DNA of 64,000 nucleotides. Source: Liolophura sinensis (taxonomy: Eukaryota > Mollusca > Polyplacophora > Chitonida > Chitonidae). The stretch spans positions 25,941,080 through 26,005,079 of the forward strand of contig NC_088302.1 in assembly GCF_032854445.1 (NCBI RefSeq), in the 5' to 3' direction. Below the pieces are notes generated by a model. That model was not told the origin of the DNA, searched no databases, and worked only from the letters and a program-made list of their open reading frames with translations. Within the stretch, counting starts at the first letter, position 1, and every line of letters begins with the position of its first letter. Below, in pieces: positions 46,860 through 57,055 of the stretch. Both the position numbers and the translations under genes were made by a program.

Positions 46860-47140
46860 GAGTATGAAAAGTATCTGGAGGAGAATGATTCCTTGCACTG
46901 TAGTGCGTATCGACAGACGGTGATGCACATGTACTTTGGAACAGCTGAGCAAGGGAGAGAACAAATTGCGACACATAACATTGCCAAGCGTATTACAGTT
47001 AACCACACAGACAGTGTTGCTGTCATCACGAGTAGCACTAAACTGGATAGTGGCTCAAGAGAAAACAATAAGGGAGCTTCGTGTAGTGTGTCAAATTTGA
47101 GTAATATACATACATATATATGTGTATATACCTGTTCATG
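46860..47140 (+). CDS. candidate exon, unknown protein
   Basis: Acceptor-like gacctcaaacag, then an open frame with coding-like content (YEKYLEENDSLHCSAYRQT, then MYFGTAEQGREQIATHN) to a stop at 47139-47141. If real it would be an internal or terminal exon on +. No family is recognised and no partner exon is certain. Confidence 0.28.
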
Positions 47141-47149
47141 AATAATACA

Positions 47150-48630
47150 TTTGTAGGGAACACCGATCCAGAATAGAATATTGGCTAAAAATGAGTCACG
47201 GTATAAAAATATGTTATATCAAATTTGAGTATATACACGATGAGCTACATTGTAGTTACCCACATCAGTATTTTACAATAATTAGTAAAGACAAAAAATA
47301 TCTTTGAATGAATAACACATGGTTACACTTACTATGACATGCAAGTAATAAAGGCAAGGTTATGTATAAATTTCGAGAAAAAAGACTTACAAATACAATA
47401 ATGAAAAACCAGTTGCAAGCGACCAAATGAGTTGTCTCTTTAAAATAAAAATGGTAAATGACAGGATAATCTGGTGTAAATAATTACCACCTTACGTCAT
47501 AATATACTTTATATATATATATATTATATATTTTTTCTTCCTACAAAATCTCATGGCTTTCTTACAAAATGCCACCTGTGGCCAGTTCCACTCTTTACGT
47601 AATCAATGATATTCGAGCTCAGATTTAATAATGAGAAAGGCTGCTCACACGAACATAACGTGTATATTGAAGAGTTTGACAATGTAGAGTAAAATCCTAC
47701 ACCTACCATGTGCTCAGTACTAGGGTTTCCACATGGAGTACACCATACGCAAGCAAATGGTATCGGACAATTTAAATTTATCGGACAATTTAATTTAAGT
47801 GGGCAATTTTCAGCTGTCTTCTTGTTCAAGATAGGTAGCCTAAATGAAACATTTGACACACAACGGGCTCAAATCACTTCAGATGGCCAACTCACTCCTG
47901 GAAATTCACTTCGACATCACGGTGGTGTCTATCCATCATTCTGTAAACAAAAATATATATATAAAAAAAAGAAATGAACACAATGAAATATGTGTCCTTG
48001 AGAGAAAGACCATTCAAATTATTAGAATACATCCACTTGTTTTGTTAGAAGTGTTTTCAAGAAACAGCTTTTAAATGTCGTTCTACTGGTGCTTACTTCA
48101 TGTTTGCCTTTTGTTTCACGTCAACTGATTGATTTACTGTTCCCCTCATTCTTCCGCTTAAGAACATTGTTACCCTTTTGTGAAGACGACGGGGTTAATG
48201 GGTGAGGTAAGAGAGAGAACATACACCAAGGCTGGCTAGATTTGTTTATATCCCTTCTTGGTCCCTTCTTGACCAATAATCTTAGCCTAATCCTGCTGAA
48301 ACTATGATTGGTGCACGCAACCTCATTAGTAATAGTGTATAGTGTTTCTACGCCTTAGTGAACTAAGCCAGGGGTCGCAACTCTTATACAACTTTACACT
48401 TACTCTCGAAACTATATGCTTACAGGAGAAAAGGAGTAATCTCGCATGTCGGATGCCAACAAATATTTGTACATTATACGGATAATTTTTGTACATATGC
48501 TAAAAAAGGTTTCACATTTGCAAAATATTTTTATTTGGAAATATAATAACAAATGTACAATTCGTTGGCATATATTAACAATTGTTTTATACACATACAA
48601 ACGTTCATTTTACCTATGTACATTAAAATG
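47150..48630. other. intergenic, nothing recognised
   Basis: AT-rich with a short (ta)n patch near 47510 and a 17-bp direct repeat (tcggacaatttaa) near 47763. It lies downstream of DUOXA, which is transcribed toward it. Confidence 0.4.
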
Positions 48631-48640
48631 CGAATACATA

Positions 48641-48777
48641 TAATTTATTCATTTATTTGATTGGTGTTTTATGCCGTAATCAAGAATATTTTACTTATAC
48701 GACGGCGGCCAGCATTATGGTCGGAGGAAACCGGTTCCCACTTACGGCCGGAGAGGAAGACAGTATGGGCTGGACTG
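48641..48777 (-). mobile_element. tRNA-SINE family 1, internally deleted, inverted
   Basis: Tail and body end (gacggcggccagcattatgg) are joined directly to the linker and head start (cttacggccggagagg). The central 'ggatggtcgtggg' part is deleted. It lies about 190 bp beyond the DUOXA stop on the same strand, and its AATAAA-like tail faces the gene's 3' side. Confidence 0.85.
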
Positions 48778-48965
48778 TGTGATGTAATATTTCATGAGTT
48801 TAAGTGATCAATGCTTGTAATGAGTGAAAGTAACGAAGGTTAGGCAGCTTTATGGTGTTTCTGATCACATCAGCTTTTGCGGTACAACATGTGTAGGTTT
48901 GTTATAGCAGATGTGGATACTGCCTTGTGTAAACAGATGCTCTGGTATGTCTTGATACTGACTGA

Positions 48966-49154
48966 TTAGATTGCCCATGAGCTTACGTACTCCATTTCTT
49001 CTCTTGGGAATCCCAAGTTTTCGTACAATTCGGGTTCTTGCTCCGGGATTTTGGGCGGAGGACGCCGGGGCTGACGGCGGCTCTTCAGAAAACCTTTACT
49101 CAGAAGGCCTGACCGTCTCTTCACGTAACGGGGGCGGTCATCGTACTGGGACAT
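48966..49154 (-). CDS. DUOXA: DUOXA exon 9, C-terminal tail
   Basis: Acceptor tattccctag, phase 0. Codes MSQYDDRPRYVKRRSG, a basic and Pro-rich stretch (RRQPRRPPPKIPEQEPELY), and ends at VSSWAI. The methionine is internal if exon 8 is spliced on. Confidence 0.82.
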   Translation of the reverse strand: MSQYDDRPRYVKRRSGLLSKGFLKSRRQPRRPPPKIPEQEPELYENLGFPREEMEYVSSWAI

Positions 49155-52100
49155 CTAGGGAATACAAGACACAAATGCATTTTACTCAGATATATCAACG
49201 TCATAGTCAAGAATTCGTCACAAACAACACCGCGGTTAAGTTTATAAGTGAAGGAAACCAGAACGTCAGCAGTAAGCCCTATATAGGTACATGACAATTT
49301 ACTCACTTATTTGATTGGTTTTTACGTCTTACTCAAAGAGACCTACAAACCTCCGGACATAAAACCGTAGCTGGATTTAAACACGCGACAAGTCAATCGA
49401 TTCTACGCAATCCTCAGTTCACCTCCCGAGAGAGGCAGATTCGACTGAAACCTTTTTTTTTATCAGAATCTGTATATAAAGCGTTCTCTCCAGGAATCTC
49501 CTCATTCATAAGCCCAACAGAGAGTTTAAAACTTGTCCATACATTTACATTTAAAATAGACATACATTGCAAATCGTGTTATGTGTGATTGTTTGAGAAT
49601 TGATGTAATGGTCATTTGTATTTCGATCATTTCACATCTATACCAAGGCCGACAAATTAAACGATATTGGCAGACAGGCTGAAAACATCAGACCTAAGAC
49701 ACAAACCGGTCACACTATTCTTATATTTGGCCGGTACTTTATATGTAATCTTTATTTCAGGTGTAGCGATCATTTATTACATGTGACTTGTAATCAATAC
49801 ATACAGCCACTGCCAGGCCTAGAATAGATAAAACGGGCTGAAGCACTTATTGTGTTTGTTCTCACATCAATGGCGTTATCCAATGGCCCTTCGTCATCGT
49901 CTTCCGTGTCAAACTGAACTGATCTCACTCTCCTTTCCGCTTCCACTGCGCCACCATTTCTGCTGGGTTCAGGAACGGGCTCGTCTCTTCTAGTGTCGTC
50001 TGAAACAATTCCCAGATGTGGTGTGGCAATAAATAAGTGTTTCTTTACAGCAACATGCTGCCACGGGGTCACGGGGCCTCCGTGGCTCAGTTGGTCAGCG
50101 CACTAGCGCAGCGTAATGACTCAGGAGTCTCACCAATGCGGTCGCTGTGAGTTCAAGTCCAGCTCATGCTGGCTTCCTCTCCGGCCGTACGGGGGAAGGT
50201 CTGCAAGCAACCTGCGGGTGGTCGTGGGTTTCCCCCGGGCTGTGCCCGGTTTCCACCCACCATAATGCTGGCCGCCGTCGTATAAGTGAAATATTCTTGA
50301 GCACGGCGTAAAGCACCAATCAAATAAATAAATAAATAATTCTGTGACCCTATCTCTGTAACCAAACTATGTGTTGGATGTCTTGTATACTGTACCGTTC
50401 TGCGTGTGCGACATTCCGTTAGCATCATTTTAAACCAAAGGATCCAACACACATGAACAGTAAGCCTGCTGAGAAACCACAAGATGACCACAATGTTTCA
50501 GTTTCTTGCAATATACAAAGCTTGCTGACACATATTAGTGCCGGAAACGTTTCACTCCTAGGCCACATGTCCAACTGCAACTTGATATTAATATTTGAAA
50601 TATGTTTATGTATACATATTGTTATTTAGTTTAAAACAAGATGAAGATTTTAAAGATAAAACATTTCATCTCACCAATTTCAATCTCCTCATCGAGATCT
50701 TCCAGGGGATCCGCCCCAAAGAAGGTAACAGCGGCGTTATGAGCACAGAGAGTCATGACGAAGATGATAAACCCTATTAGAATCGCAAGTATGCCTTTGA
50801 AAATAAAGACAGAAAGATTTTCACTACAAATAAAAAAAATGCTAAGCGAGATTATGAAAATGTCAGTCGGTATGACACACCAAGCACCTTGGTAATCCTA
50901 AAGGGCTATTGTTTCCAATCAGGTATTTTTATACAGGATTATGACATTTCAATCCGTGATTAAGATTGTTTATATTCGGTATTTCACAGATAATATGAAC
51001 CCTTGGTAAATAAAATGCAGTCCATATATGTATCTTATCCTTTTAACCGAGGGTTTAAAATACCCGAAATACATTTATGTTTCAGTATAGCACATATATT
51101 GTATTGGCGATCTTACAGAAATTACCTGTTATTAAGCACAAAACAAATCCCCAGCCATAAACGAATTCCAATTTTGCATCTGTTGTAAAAGGTATTACAA
51201 GTACATTTGGGTTCCGAATAGTGGCGAAGAGTATGTTGGCAACCACCATGCAACCGCCCGTGATCATCAGCAGGTACGCCCCGTAGCGAAGCAACACGAA
51301 AAACAGAATGTTTGCCATTAACCACGTGGTGAAGGCTAACCTGTGCGAATGGATAAGTCATATTTACAGGCACAGGGCAGTTTGTTGAAACCTCCTGAAG
51401 GAAGTAATCAGACACAATCTATGATTAAACAATGTTCGCAGGGGTTTTCATTTTGAATTACATGTTCCTATAAGGTTTAAGCTTTATTTGACATTTAATG
51501 GAAAAGGAGCTCTGTAATATTTTCATTCTATTCCTTTCTAGAGCAAAATGTTTCCACCACTGGCAACGGTATTTTATTAAACTAGACTTTTCACAGAGAA
51601 TCTTTATAATTCATAAACAGACCAATATAGAAGGTAAAATATTCCATAGTAGTGTTCCTCCATACCATAGCATGATGTGACTATACCAGCCTGCCGTACG
51701 ATAGAAGCGCCCCCAGCGAATGCCTTCACCATCGAATGTGAAGTATTCAGCTATCCACAAAATCGGATAGGGCAACCCTCTGAACTGAGCAGCTCGGAAT
51801 TCTCGATTTATCCTCGCCGCTGAAAAAATATAAGTGTTCCTGAAGTTGTTTCTCCGACCACAAAATTAATCACACACAGCCATTATGATAACAGGAATGC
51901 TGAAAGCATACCACAGCATACTACATTTTCGCCTAGTGGTATTTGTATATATTAAAAACAGGACAGTTGAAAATATGAAAGGCTACAGCATAGACAGTAT
52001 GACTGGAGAAGCATCGACAGTCTGATAGGTGGTAAATGGTCACACCAACGAGTGACATACGGTTGCTTGTCAGTTTACATTAGTCAGGGTTTTATTCTAA

Positions 52101-55100
52101 GTGTTCAAAGAAATCTACATGTCCCTAGCACCATTTCTTAAGCAGAATTATGTTTAAAAAATGCAGCGAGGTTAATTGCAAAATGTGGGCGTGTGAGTTG
52201 GTGATAGGGAGCGTGTGAGTTGGTGATAGGGGACGTGTAAGTTGGTGATAGGGAACGTGTGAGTTGGTGATAGGGGGTGTGTGAGTTGGTGATAGGGGGC
52301 GTGTGAGTTGGTGATAGGGGGTGTGTGAGTTGGTGATAGGGGGCGTGTGAGTTGGTGATAGGGAGCGTGTGAGTTGGTGATAGGGGGCGTGTGAGTTGGT
52401 GATAGGGAACGTGTGAGTTGGTGATAGGGGGCGTGTGAGCTGGTGATAGGGAGCGTGTGAGTTGGTGATAGGGGGTGTGTGAGTTGGTGATAGGGAGCGT
52501 GTGAGTTGGTGATAGGGAGCGTGTGAGTTGGTGATAGGGGGCGTGTGAGTTGGTGATAAGGGGCGTGTGAGTTGGTGATGGGGGCGTGTGAGTTGGTGAT
52601 AGGGGGCGTGTGAGTTGGTGATAGGGAGCGTGTGAGTTGGTGATAGGGGGCGTGTGAGTTGGTGATAGGGGGCGTGTGAGTTGGTGATAGGGAGCGTGTG
52701 AGTTGGTGATAGGGGGCGTGTGAGTTGGTGATAGGGAACGTGTGAGTTGGTGATAGGGGGCGTGTGAGTTGGTGATAGGGAGCGTGTGAGTTGGTGATAG
52801 GGGGTGTGTGAGTTGGTGATAGGGAGCGTGTGAGTTGGTGATAGGGGGCGTGTGAGTTGGTGATAGGGGGCGTGTGAGTTGGTGATAAGGGGCGTGTGAG
52901 TTGGTGATAAGGGGCGTGTGAGTTGGTGATAGGGGGCGTGTGAGTTGGTGATAGGGAGCGTGTGAGTTGGTGATAGGGGGCGTGTGAGTTGGTGATAAGG
53001 GGCGTGTGAGTTGGTGATAGGGGGCGTGTGAGTTGGTGATAGGGAGCGTGTGAGTTGGTGATAAGGGGCGTGTGAGTTGGTGATAGGGGGCGTGTGAGTT
53101 GGTGATAGGGAACGTGTGAGTTGGTGATAAGGGGCGTGTGAGTTGGTGATAGGGGGCGTGTGAGTTGGTGATAGGGAACGTGTGAGTTGGTGATAAGGGG
53201 CGTGTGAGTTGGTGATAGGGAGCGTGTGAGTTGGTGATAGGGGGCGTGTGAGTTGGTGATAGGGAGCGTGTGAGTTGGTGATAGGGAGCGTGTGAGTTGG
53301 TGATAGGGGGCGTGTGAGTTGGTGATAAGGGGCGTGTGAGTTGGTGATAAGGGGCGTGTGAGTTGGTGATAGGGGGCGTGTGAGTTGGTGATAGGGAGCG
53401 TGTGAGTTGGTGATAGGGGGCGTGTGAGTTGGTGATAGGGAGCGTGTGAGTTGGTGATAGGGAGCGTGTGATTTGGTGATAGGGGGCGTGTGAGTTGGTG
53501 ATAAGGGGCGTGTGAGTTGGTGATAGGGGGCGTGTGAGTTGGTGATAGGGAGCGTGTGAGTTGGTGATAAGGGGCGTGTGAGTTGGTGATAGGGGGCGTG
53601 TGAGTTGGTGATAGGGAACGTGTGAGTTGGTGATAAGGGGCGTGTGAGTTGGTGATAGGGAGCGTGTGAGTTGGTGATAGGGGGCGTGTGAGTTGGTGAT
53701 AGGGAACGTGTGAGTTGGTGATAGGGGGCGTGTGAGTTGGTGATAGGGAGCGTGTGAGTTGGTGATAGGGGGTGTTGGTGACTTGGTGGTAAGAAGGAGG
53801 TGAGAAATTTTGGTTAGGAAGAGCGTGAGTTGCTACCATGGGGATGTAAGTTGGTGCCAGGAGGCGCGTAAGTTGGTGCCTAGAGGCGCGTAAATTGGTG
53901 CTAGGGGCTGTGTCAGTTGGCGTTAGGGACTGTGTCAGTTGGTGTTAGGGACTGTATCAGTTGGTGCAGGGGTAGGGGCCGTGTCGGCTGGTGCTGGGGA
54001 CAGGGGCCGTGTCAATTGATGCTAGGGGCCATGAAATTTGGTCCTAGCGGTGGTTTCATTTGGTGCTAGGGGCGGTGTCAGTTGCTACTATTTAAGCACT
54101 TTTTAAACAGTTAGATTACGACCCAAACTCAGGTAAATCACCAAGATGCTGGATTTTACCAGATAGGCGTTACCATTTTCCAACAACCATACCGTCGTTG
54201 CTGACTTGGTTTTACTCAGAGCATTTTATTCTTCATCAGATACATGTATCAAATATTGCCTGCATACCGAATGGTCCGAAACCTATTCGTCCTTGACCCC
54301 ATTCCCAGCTGAAATGCTCGTTGTAGTTGATTGTCTCGTTCAGTTGCTGTTCAGGCTCACCTGAAGGAATACACGTACACAGCTGTTACATACATTTTAC
54401 TTCAACACGTGCCTGGATTCCTGAACTTCAGTGACATCAAGGTCTGAAGTCTATTTACTGTATTGATGCGGATAATATAGATCATTTTTACATGTGAATG
54501 TCAGTAAAGCCTGAGAGAGGTTGAGATTTTTTTGTGAAGTTTAATGAGATCAGTCTGCATTTCATAAACAAATTTATTTGACTTGATTGAGGAAACTTTG
54601 GTGAGTGATAAACCAGACAACATTTCATACCTGCATGTAAATGCAAACAATAGCTGACGTTTTGGGGTTTTGTATGGTTTGATCAGTTTAATGTCTATTT
54701 CCTGAACAAATTTGCTTTACAAAACAAAATACTTGAGCGTATTTAGAAACTCGTTGGTTGATTACAGATGATTAAAATGACGGCACACTGAGGAAGTGTA
54801 CATTTAGTGCGCACGTAGGCAAAGATAAAAGGACAGTTTCGATTGAATCAGGAAGAGTTAGGGCCAAACTGAGATATTCAGGAAGCGTCCTTTCAGGGTT
54901 TAAAAAGGCTGATTTTGAAGATATAAAGCTAATACAAATCACTTAAATGTTTGACATGTTTAGTTAAATGATTTGAAAAGTACTGATACAAGTACATTTA
55001 TTTGGTTTGATGTATAACGACGTGATCAATACTGTTTTACTTATATGGCGACAGTCAGGATTATTGGTGGGGGAAATCTGGGTGGAAAAGTAATATTATT

Positions 55101-56072
55101 CAGCTGTCAGCCCTATTAGTTATTCCAAATTTTTACAGCCTAACGATGCGGGGATTCGTTACCTTTCAGTGTTATATTGATGCCTCTGAGACCGATGTGC
55201 ACCCCAATGTCAGCATGAATGCCCTTCCGAGCTCCGGCCTTGTACTGAGTCTCAGTCGAGATCTCAGCCACCTCCCAGTCCTGACTAAAATTGGTCACTG
55301 TATAACAGATGGACAAATATTCAACTTCACGCAAGAAAAAAACTCAAAGAAAAATACTGGCCCATAGTAAACCTACAGAAATGTCCAAAGGACTATAGGC
55401 ACAAATACAGGAAGAATGGGAAATTCAGGAATTTCATAATATCAGAGTTAATGGCTATAGTTTTCTGTAAGGTTTTGTTAGGTAATCTGCGTAAGTGCGT
55501 TTATGCGTAGTCTAAGAAGTACGCCCGATAAACCGCTGTGAAGACTGACAAGTGCACGTTTGCCTGCTATGATAAAGTAACACTTATCTTGAAGCATCAT
55601 GCACTTTATTTACTTACCAAGTATGACCACCCCTATGAACAGGCTGACAGACACACGGACAAATGTGTACAGCTTCTAAAATAGAGATAAGAGATTCTCT
55701 GTATAGTGTAGAGAGGACGTGACACCTGGTGAGTCCAAAAATATCAGTATATTAGAAATAAACCATTGGTTTTATGGGTTTACACTGCACTAGCTATACA
55801 GGTAGTTGACAGGTTCATCGGTTTATATATTCAACTCGATTTTTTCCCCTTTAAATTAAATTTGTACATTTATAAAACATCAACGCATACTACCTCTTTA
55901 CCAGGAAAGCCTGGAAGAACAATGTAGAAAGAGAATGCTAATATGACGATGCAGAAGGCCAGTCCAGACTCCACTAAGTCGGCCTTAAATGGAGTCTTGT
56001 TGGAGTCATACAGGGTAGGGCCACCGTCAACTCGAAACGCCTGGTAAGCCATGATGGTGTCGGATCTTTACC
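48966..56072 (-). CDS. DUOXA: dual oxidase maturation factor (DUOXA)
   Basis: Nine coding exons, listed 5' to 3' on the minus strand: 56052-55894, 55675-55618, 55297-55163, 54360-54268, 51819-51666, 51340-51126, 50794-50675, 49999-49866, 49154-48966. All have GT-AG borders and matching phases, giving 1257 nt or 418 aa. DUOXA proteins are multi-pass ER/plasma-membrane partners needed for DUOX NADPH oxidase to mature, reach the surface and make H2O2. Family marks include the start MAYQAFRVDGGPT, a first membrane segment (LAFCIVILAFSFYIVL), SLFIGVVIL, the large extracellular loop with HADIGVHIGLRGINITL and LNETINYNEHFSW, YPILWIAEYFTF, and three to four further membrane segments. N-glycosylation sequons NFS, NIT and NET are in the loop, as in vertebrate members. 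The cytosolic tail is acidic, then basic and proline-rich. Confidence 0.96.
49308..49345 (-). mobile_element. SINE family 1 tail scrap
   Basis: cttatttgattggtttttac and cttactcaaagag match the complement of the family 3' end only. Confidence 0.5.
49866..49999 (-). CDS. DUOXA: DUOXA exon 8, acidic tail
   Basis: Acceptor gaattgtttcag (phase 1), donor gat/gtgaga (phase 0). Codes from DTRRDEPVPEPSRNGGA to FDTEDDDEGPLDNAID. If the donor is not used the frame continues 24 codons to a stop at 49794. Confidence 0.85.
50072..50338 (+). mobile_element. tRNA-SINE family 1, full length
   Basis: Head, body and (aata)n tail in a DUOXA intron, in opposite orientation to the gene. A two-base deletion (gtctcaccaatg) sits in the head. 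No clear TSD. Confidence 0.93.
50675..50794 (-). CDS. DUOXA: DUOXA exon 7, last membrane helix
   Basis: Acceptor tattttcaaag, donor attg/gtgaga, phase 1 at both ends. Codes ILAILIGFIIFVMTLCAHN, a hydrophobic helix, then FFGADPLEDLDEEIEI. Confidence 0.92.
51126..51340 (-). CDS. DUOXA: DUOXA exon 6, two membrane helices
   Basis: Acceptor cattcgcacag, donor acag/gtaatt; enters phase 2, leaves phase 1. Codes LAFTTWLMANILFFVLLRYG and YLLMITGGCMVVANILFAT, then the start of the next helix (YGWGFVLCLITG). Confidence 0.94.
51666..51819 (-). CDS. DUOXA: DUOXA exon 5, loop end and helix start
   Basis: Acceptor tattttttcag, donor tatg/gtatgg; enters phase 1, leaves phase 2. Codes ARINREFRAAQFRGLPYP, then WIAEYFTFDGEG and GWYSHIMLW, close to the vertebrate LPDPVLYLAEKF and GHYTSAMLW positions. 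Confidence 0.95.
52187..53795. repeat. 22-bp minisatellite in a DUOXA intron, ~73 copies
   Basis: Unit gtgtgagttggtgata followed by a six-base G-rich end in five main variants (gggagc, gggggc, aggggc, gggaac, gggggt). It lies between DUOXA exons 4 and 5. Since 22 is not a multiple of 3 and the unit has no stop on the minus strand, all three minus frames stay open, giving a 555-codon frame with a 22-residue period (3 units). I treat that frame as an artefact. Variant order repeats within the array: the series around 52970-53150 recurs around 53475-53650. Confidence 0.96.
53796..54090. repeat. degenerate edge of the 22-bp array
   Basis: Diverged units such as gtgtcagttggtgttagg and gcgtaagttggtgcc keep roughly the same spacing, while the core to the left is nearly uniform. 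Confidence 0.8.
54268..54360 (-). CDS. DUOXA: DUOXA exon 4, extracellular loop
   Basis: Acceptor tattccttcag, donor ttcg/gtatgc, phase 1 at both ends. Codes EPEQQLNETINYNEHFSWEW, carrying the family's most conserved LNETINYNE block and an N-E-T sequon. Confidence 0.95.
54999..55085 (-). mobile_element. degenerate SINE family 1 tail
   Basis: Weak complement of the 3' body (tttatttggtttgatg, aacgacgtgatcaa, cttatatggcgacag). Confidence 0.5.
55163..55297 (-). CDS. DUOXA: DUOXA exon 3, extracellular loop
   Basis: Acceptor tctgttatacag, donor aaag/gtaacg, phase 1 at both ends. Codes VTNFSQDWEVAEISTETQY and ADIGVHIGLRGINITLKG, with NFS and NIT sequons. Confidence 0.95.
55618..55675 (-). CDS. DUOXA: DUOXA exon 2, second membrane helix
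   Basis: Acceptor ctctattttag, donor cttg/gtaagt; enters phase 0, leaves phase 1. Codes KLYTFVRVSVSLFIGVVIL. Only 58 nt. Confidence 0.93.
55894..56072 (-). CDS. DUOXA: DUOXA exon 1 (coding), start codon
   Basis: ATG at 56052-56050, with 20 nt of leader after an acceptor-like gtttacag. The donor is agag/gtagta, phase 0. Codes MAYQAFRVDGGPTLYD to the first helix, ending LPGFPGKE. It is the first ATG after the acceptor. Confidence 0.93.
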
Positions 56073-56584
56073 CTGTAAACCGACGAAAGTAATGTCTGGA
56101 ATTCGGACATCATAGGATCTGTTAACATTTTTTACTGAAAATAGGGGCCGACGTCACCCTCTCCTCTAAAGAAAATAAATGAAAGTGTGTTCAACCCAAC
56201 GTCAAACAATACATTGTATTTTGGGGGAGATTTTTTGGGGGGTCGTTTTATGTGGATAACACATTGTCATGTGATATTTTTTTGTTGTTGACAAATTTGA
56301 CGAATATGAATAACTAGTCTCATATCGAATGCTTTATCCAGGGTGGTGGAAATCCATTTCCCGTCCCCTACTTGGCATAAATCTCACACGAACATGATCC
56401 CACCGACCCTCTCTATCCCTCTAACACATATGCACACCCTCCTCTCTCCACAAACTGTTTGTTAAATTCAAGAGCGTGTTAGTATGAAAACAAATACTGT
56501 GAACTCGCAAAATCCCAGAGTAAACTAAAACCACAAAGGACGGTGCATGATGGAATATATTCGTGTTCACATTCGATATCCAGG

Positions 56585-56795
56585 AGGTATAAGGGGCGCT
56601 GTGAGTTCAAGTCCAGCTTATGCTGGCTTCCTCTGCGGCCGTACGTGGGAAGGTCTGCTAGGAACCTGCGGATGGTCGTGGGTTTCCCATGGGCTCTGCC
56701 CGGTTTCCACCCACCATAATGCTGGCCGCCGTCGTATAAGTGAAATATTCTTGAGTACGGCGTAAAACACCAATCAAAAAAAAAAAAAGGTATAA
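56585..56795 (+). mobile_element. tRNA-SINE family 1, 5'-truncated, TSD
   Basis: Begins inside the head (cgctgtgagttcaagtcc) and runs to a poly-A tail. Flanked by ggtataagggg on both sides (about 56586 and 56788). Upstream of DUOXA. Confidence 0.93.
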
Positions 56796-57008
56796 GGGGA
56801 GAAGCTGGAAGTTATCGCCCATATGCTGTAGAGAAACACAGTCTTAAATATCCTTGTGACTGTCACGGGATTGTTATCTTCATTCATTTGTTGCGAACTT
56901 TTGCATAGTTAGATCAGCAAGCCCTAACAGCATAGTCACCACTGTGACGTATCTGGTAGAGTGAGAATCCAGTGCACAGATAAGACAGGTTGAGCTCAGT
57001 GACCTTAC

Positions 57009-57055
57009 CTCCCCTTGATGGCTTCAAAAACAGCCAGGAGGAAGATGTCATTTGA
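57009..57055 (-). other. probable 5' UTR exon upstream of DUOXA
   Basis: On the minus strand: an acceptor-like gatttagcag, 47 nt, then the consensus donor ggag/gtaagg. It does not join in frame to the DUOXA start, so it would be non-coding leader. Supported by splice signals only. Confidence 0.4.

Noticed and set aside
52172-53839. 555-codon open frame with a 22-residue repeat
   Set aside because: It is the translation of the 22-bp minisatellite. All three frames of that strand are open because the unit lacks stops, and it lies in a DUOXA intron.
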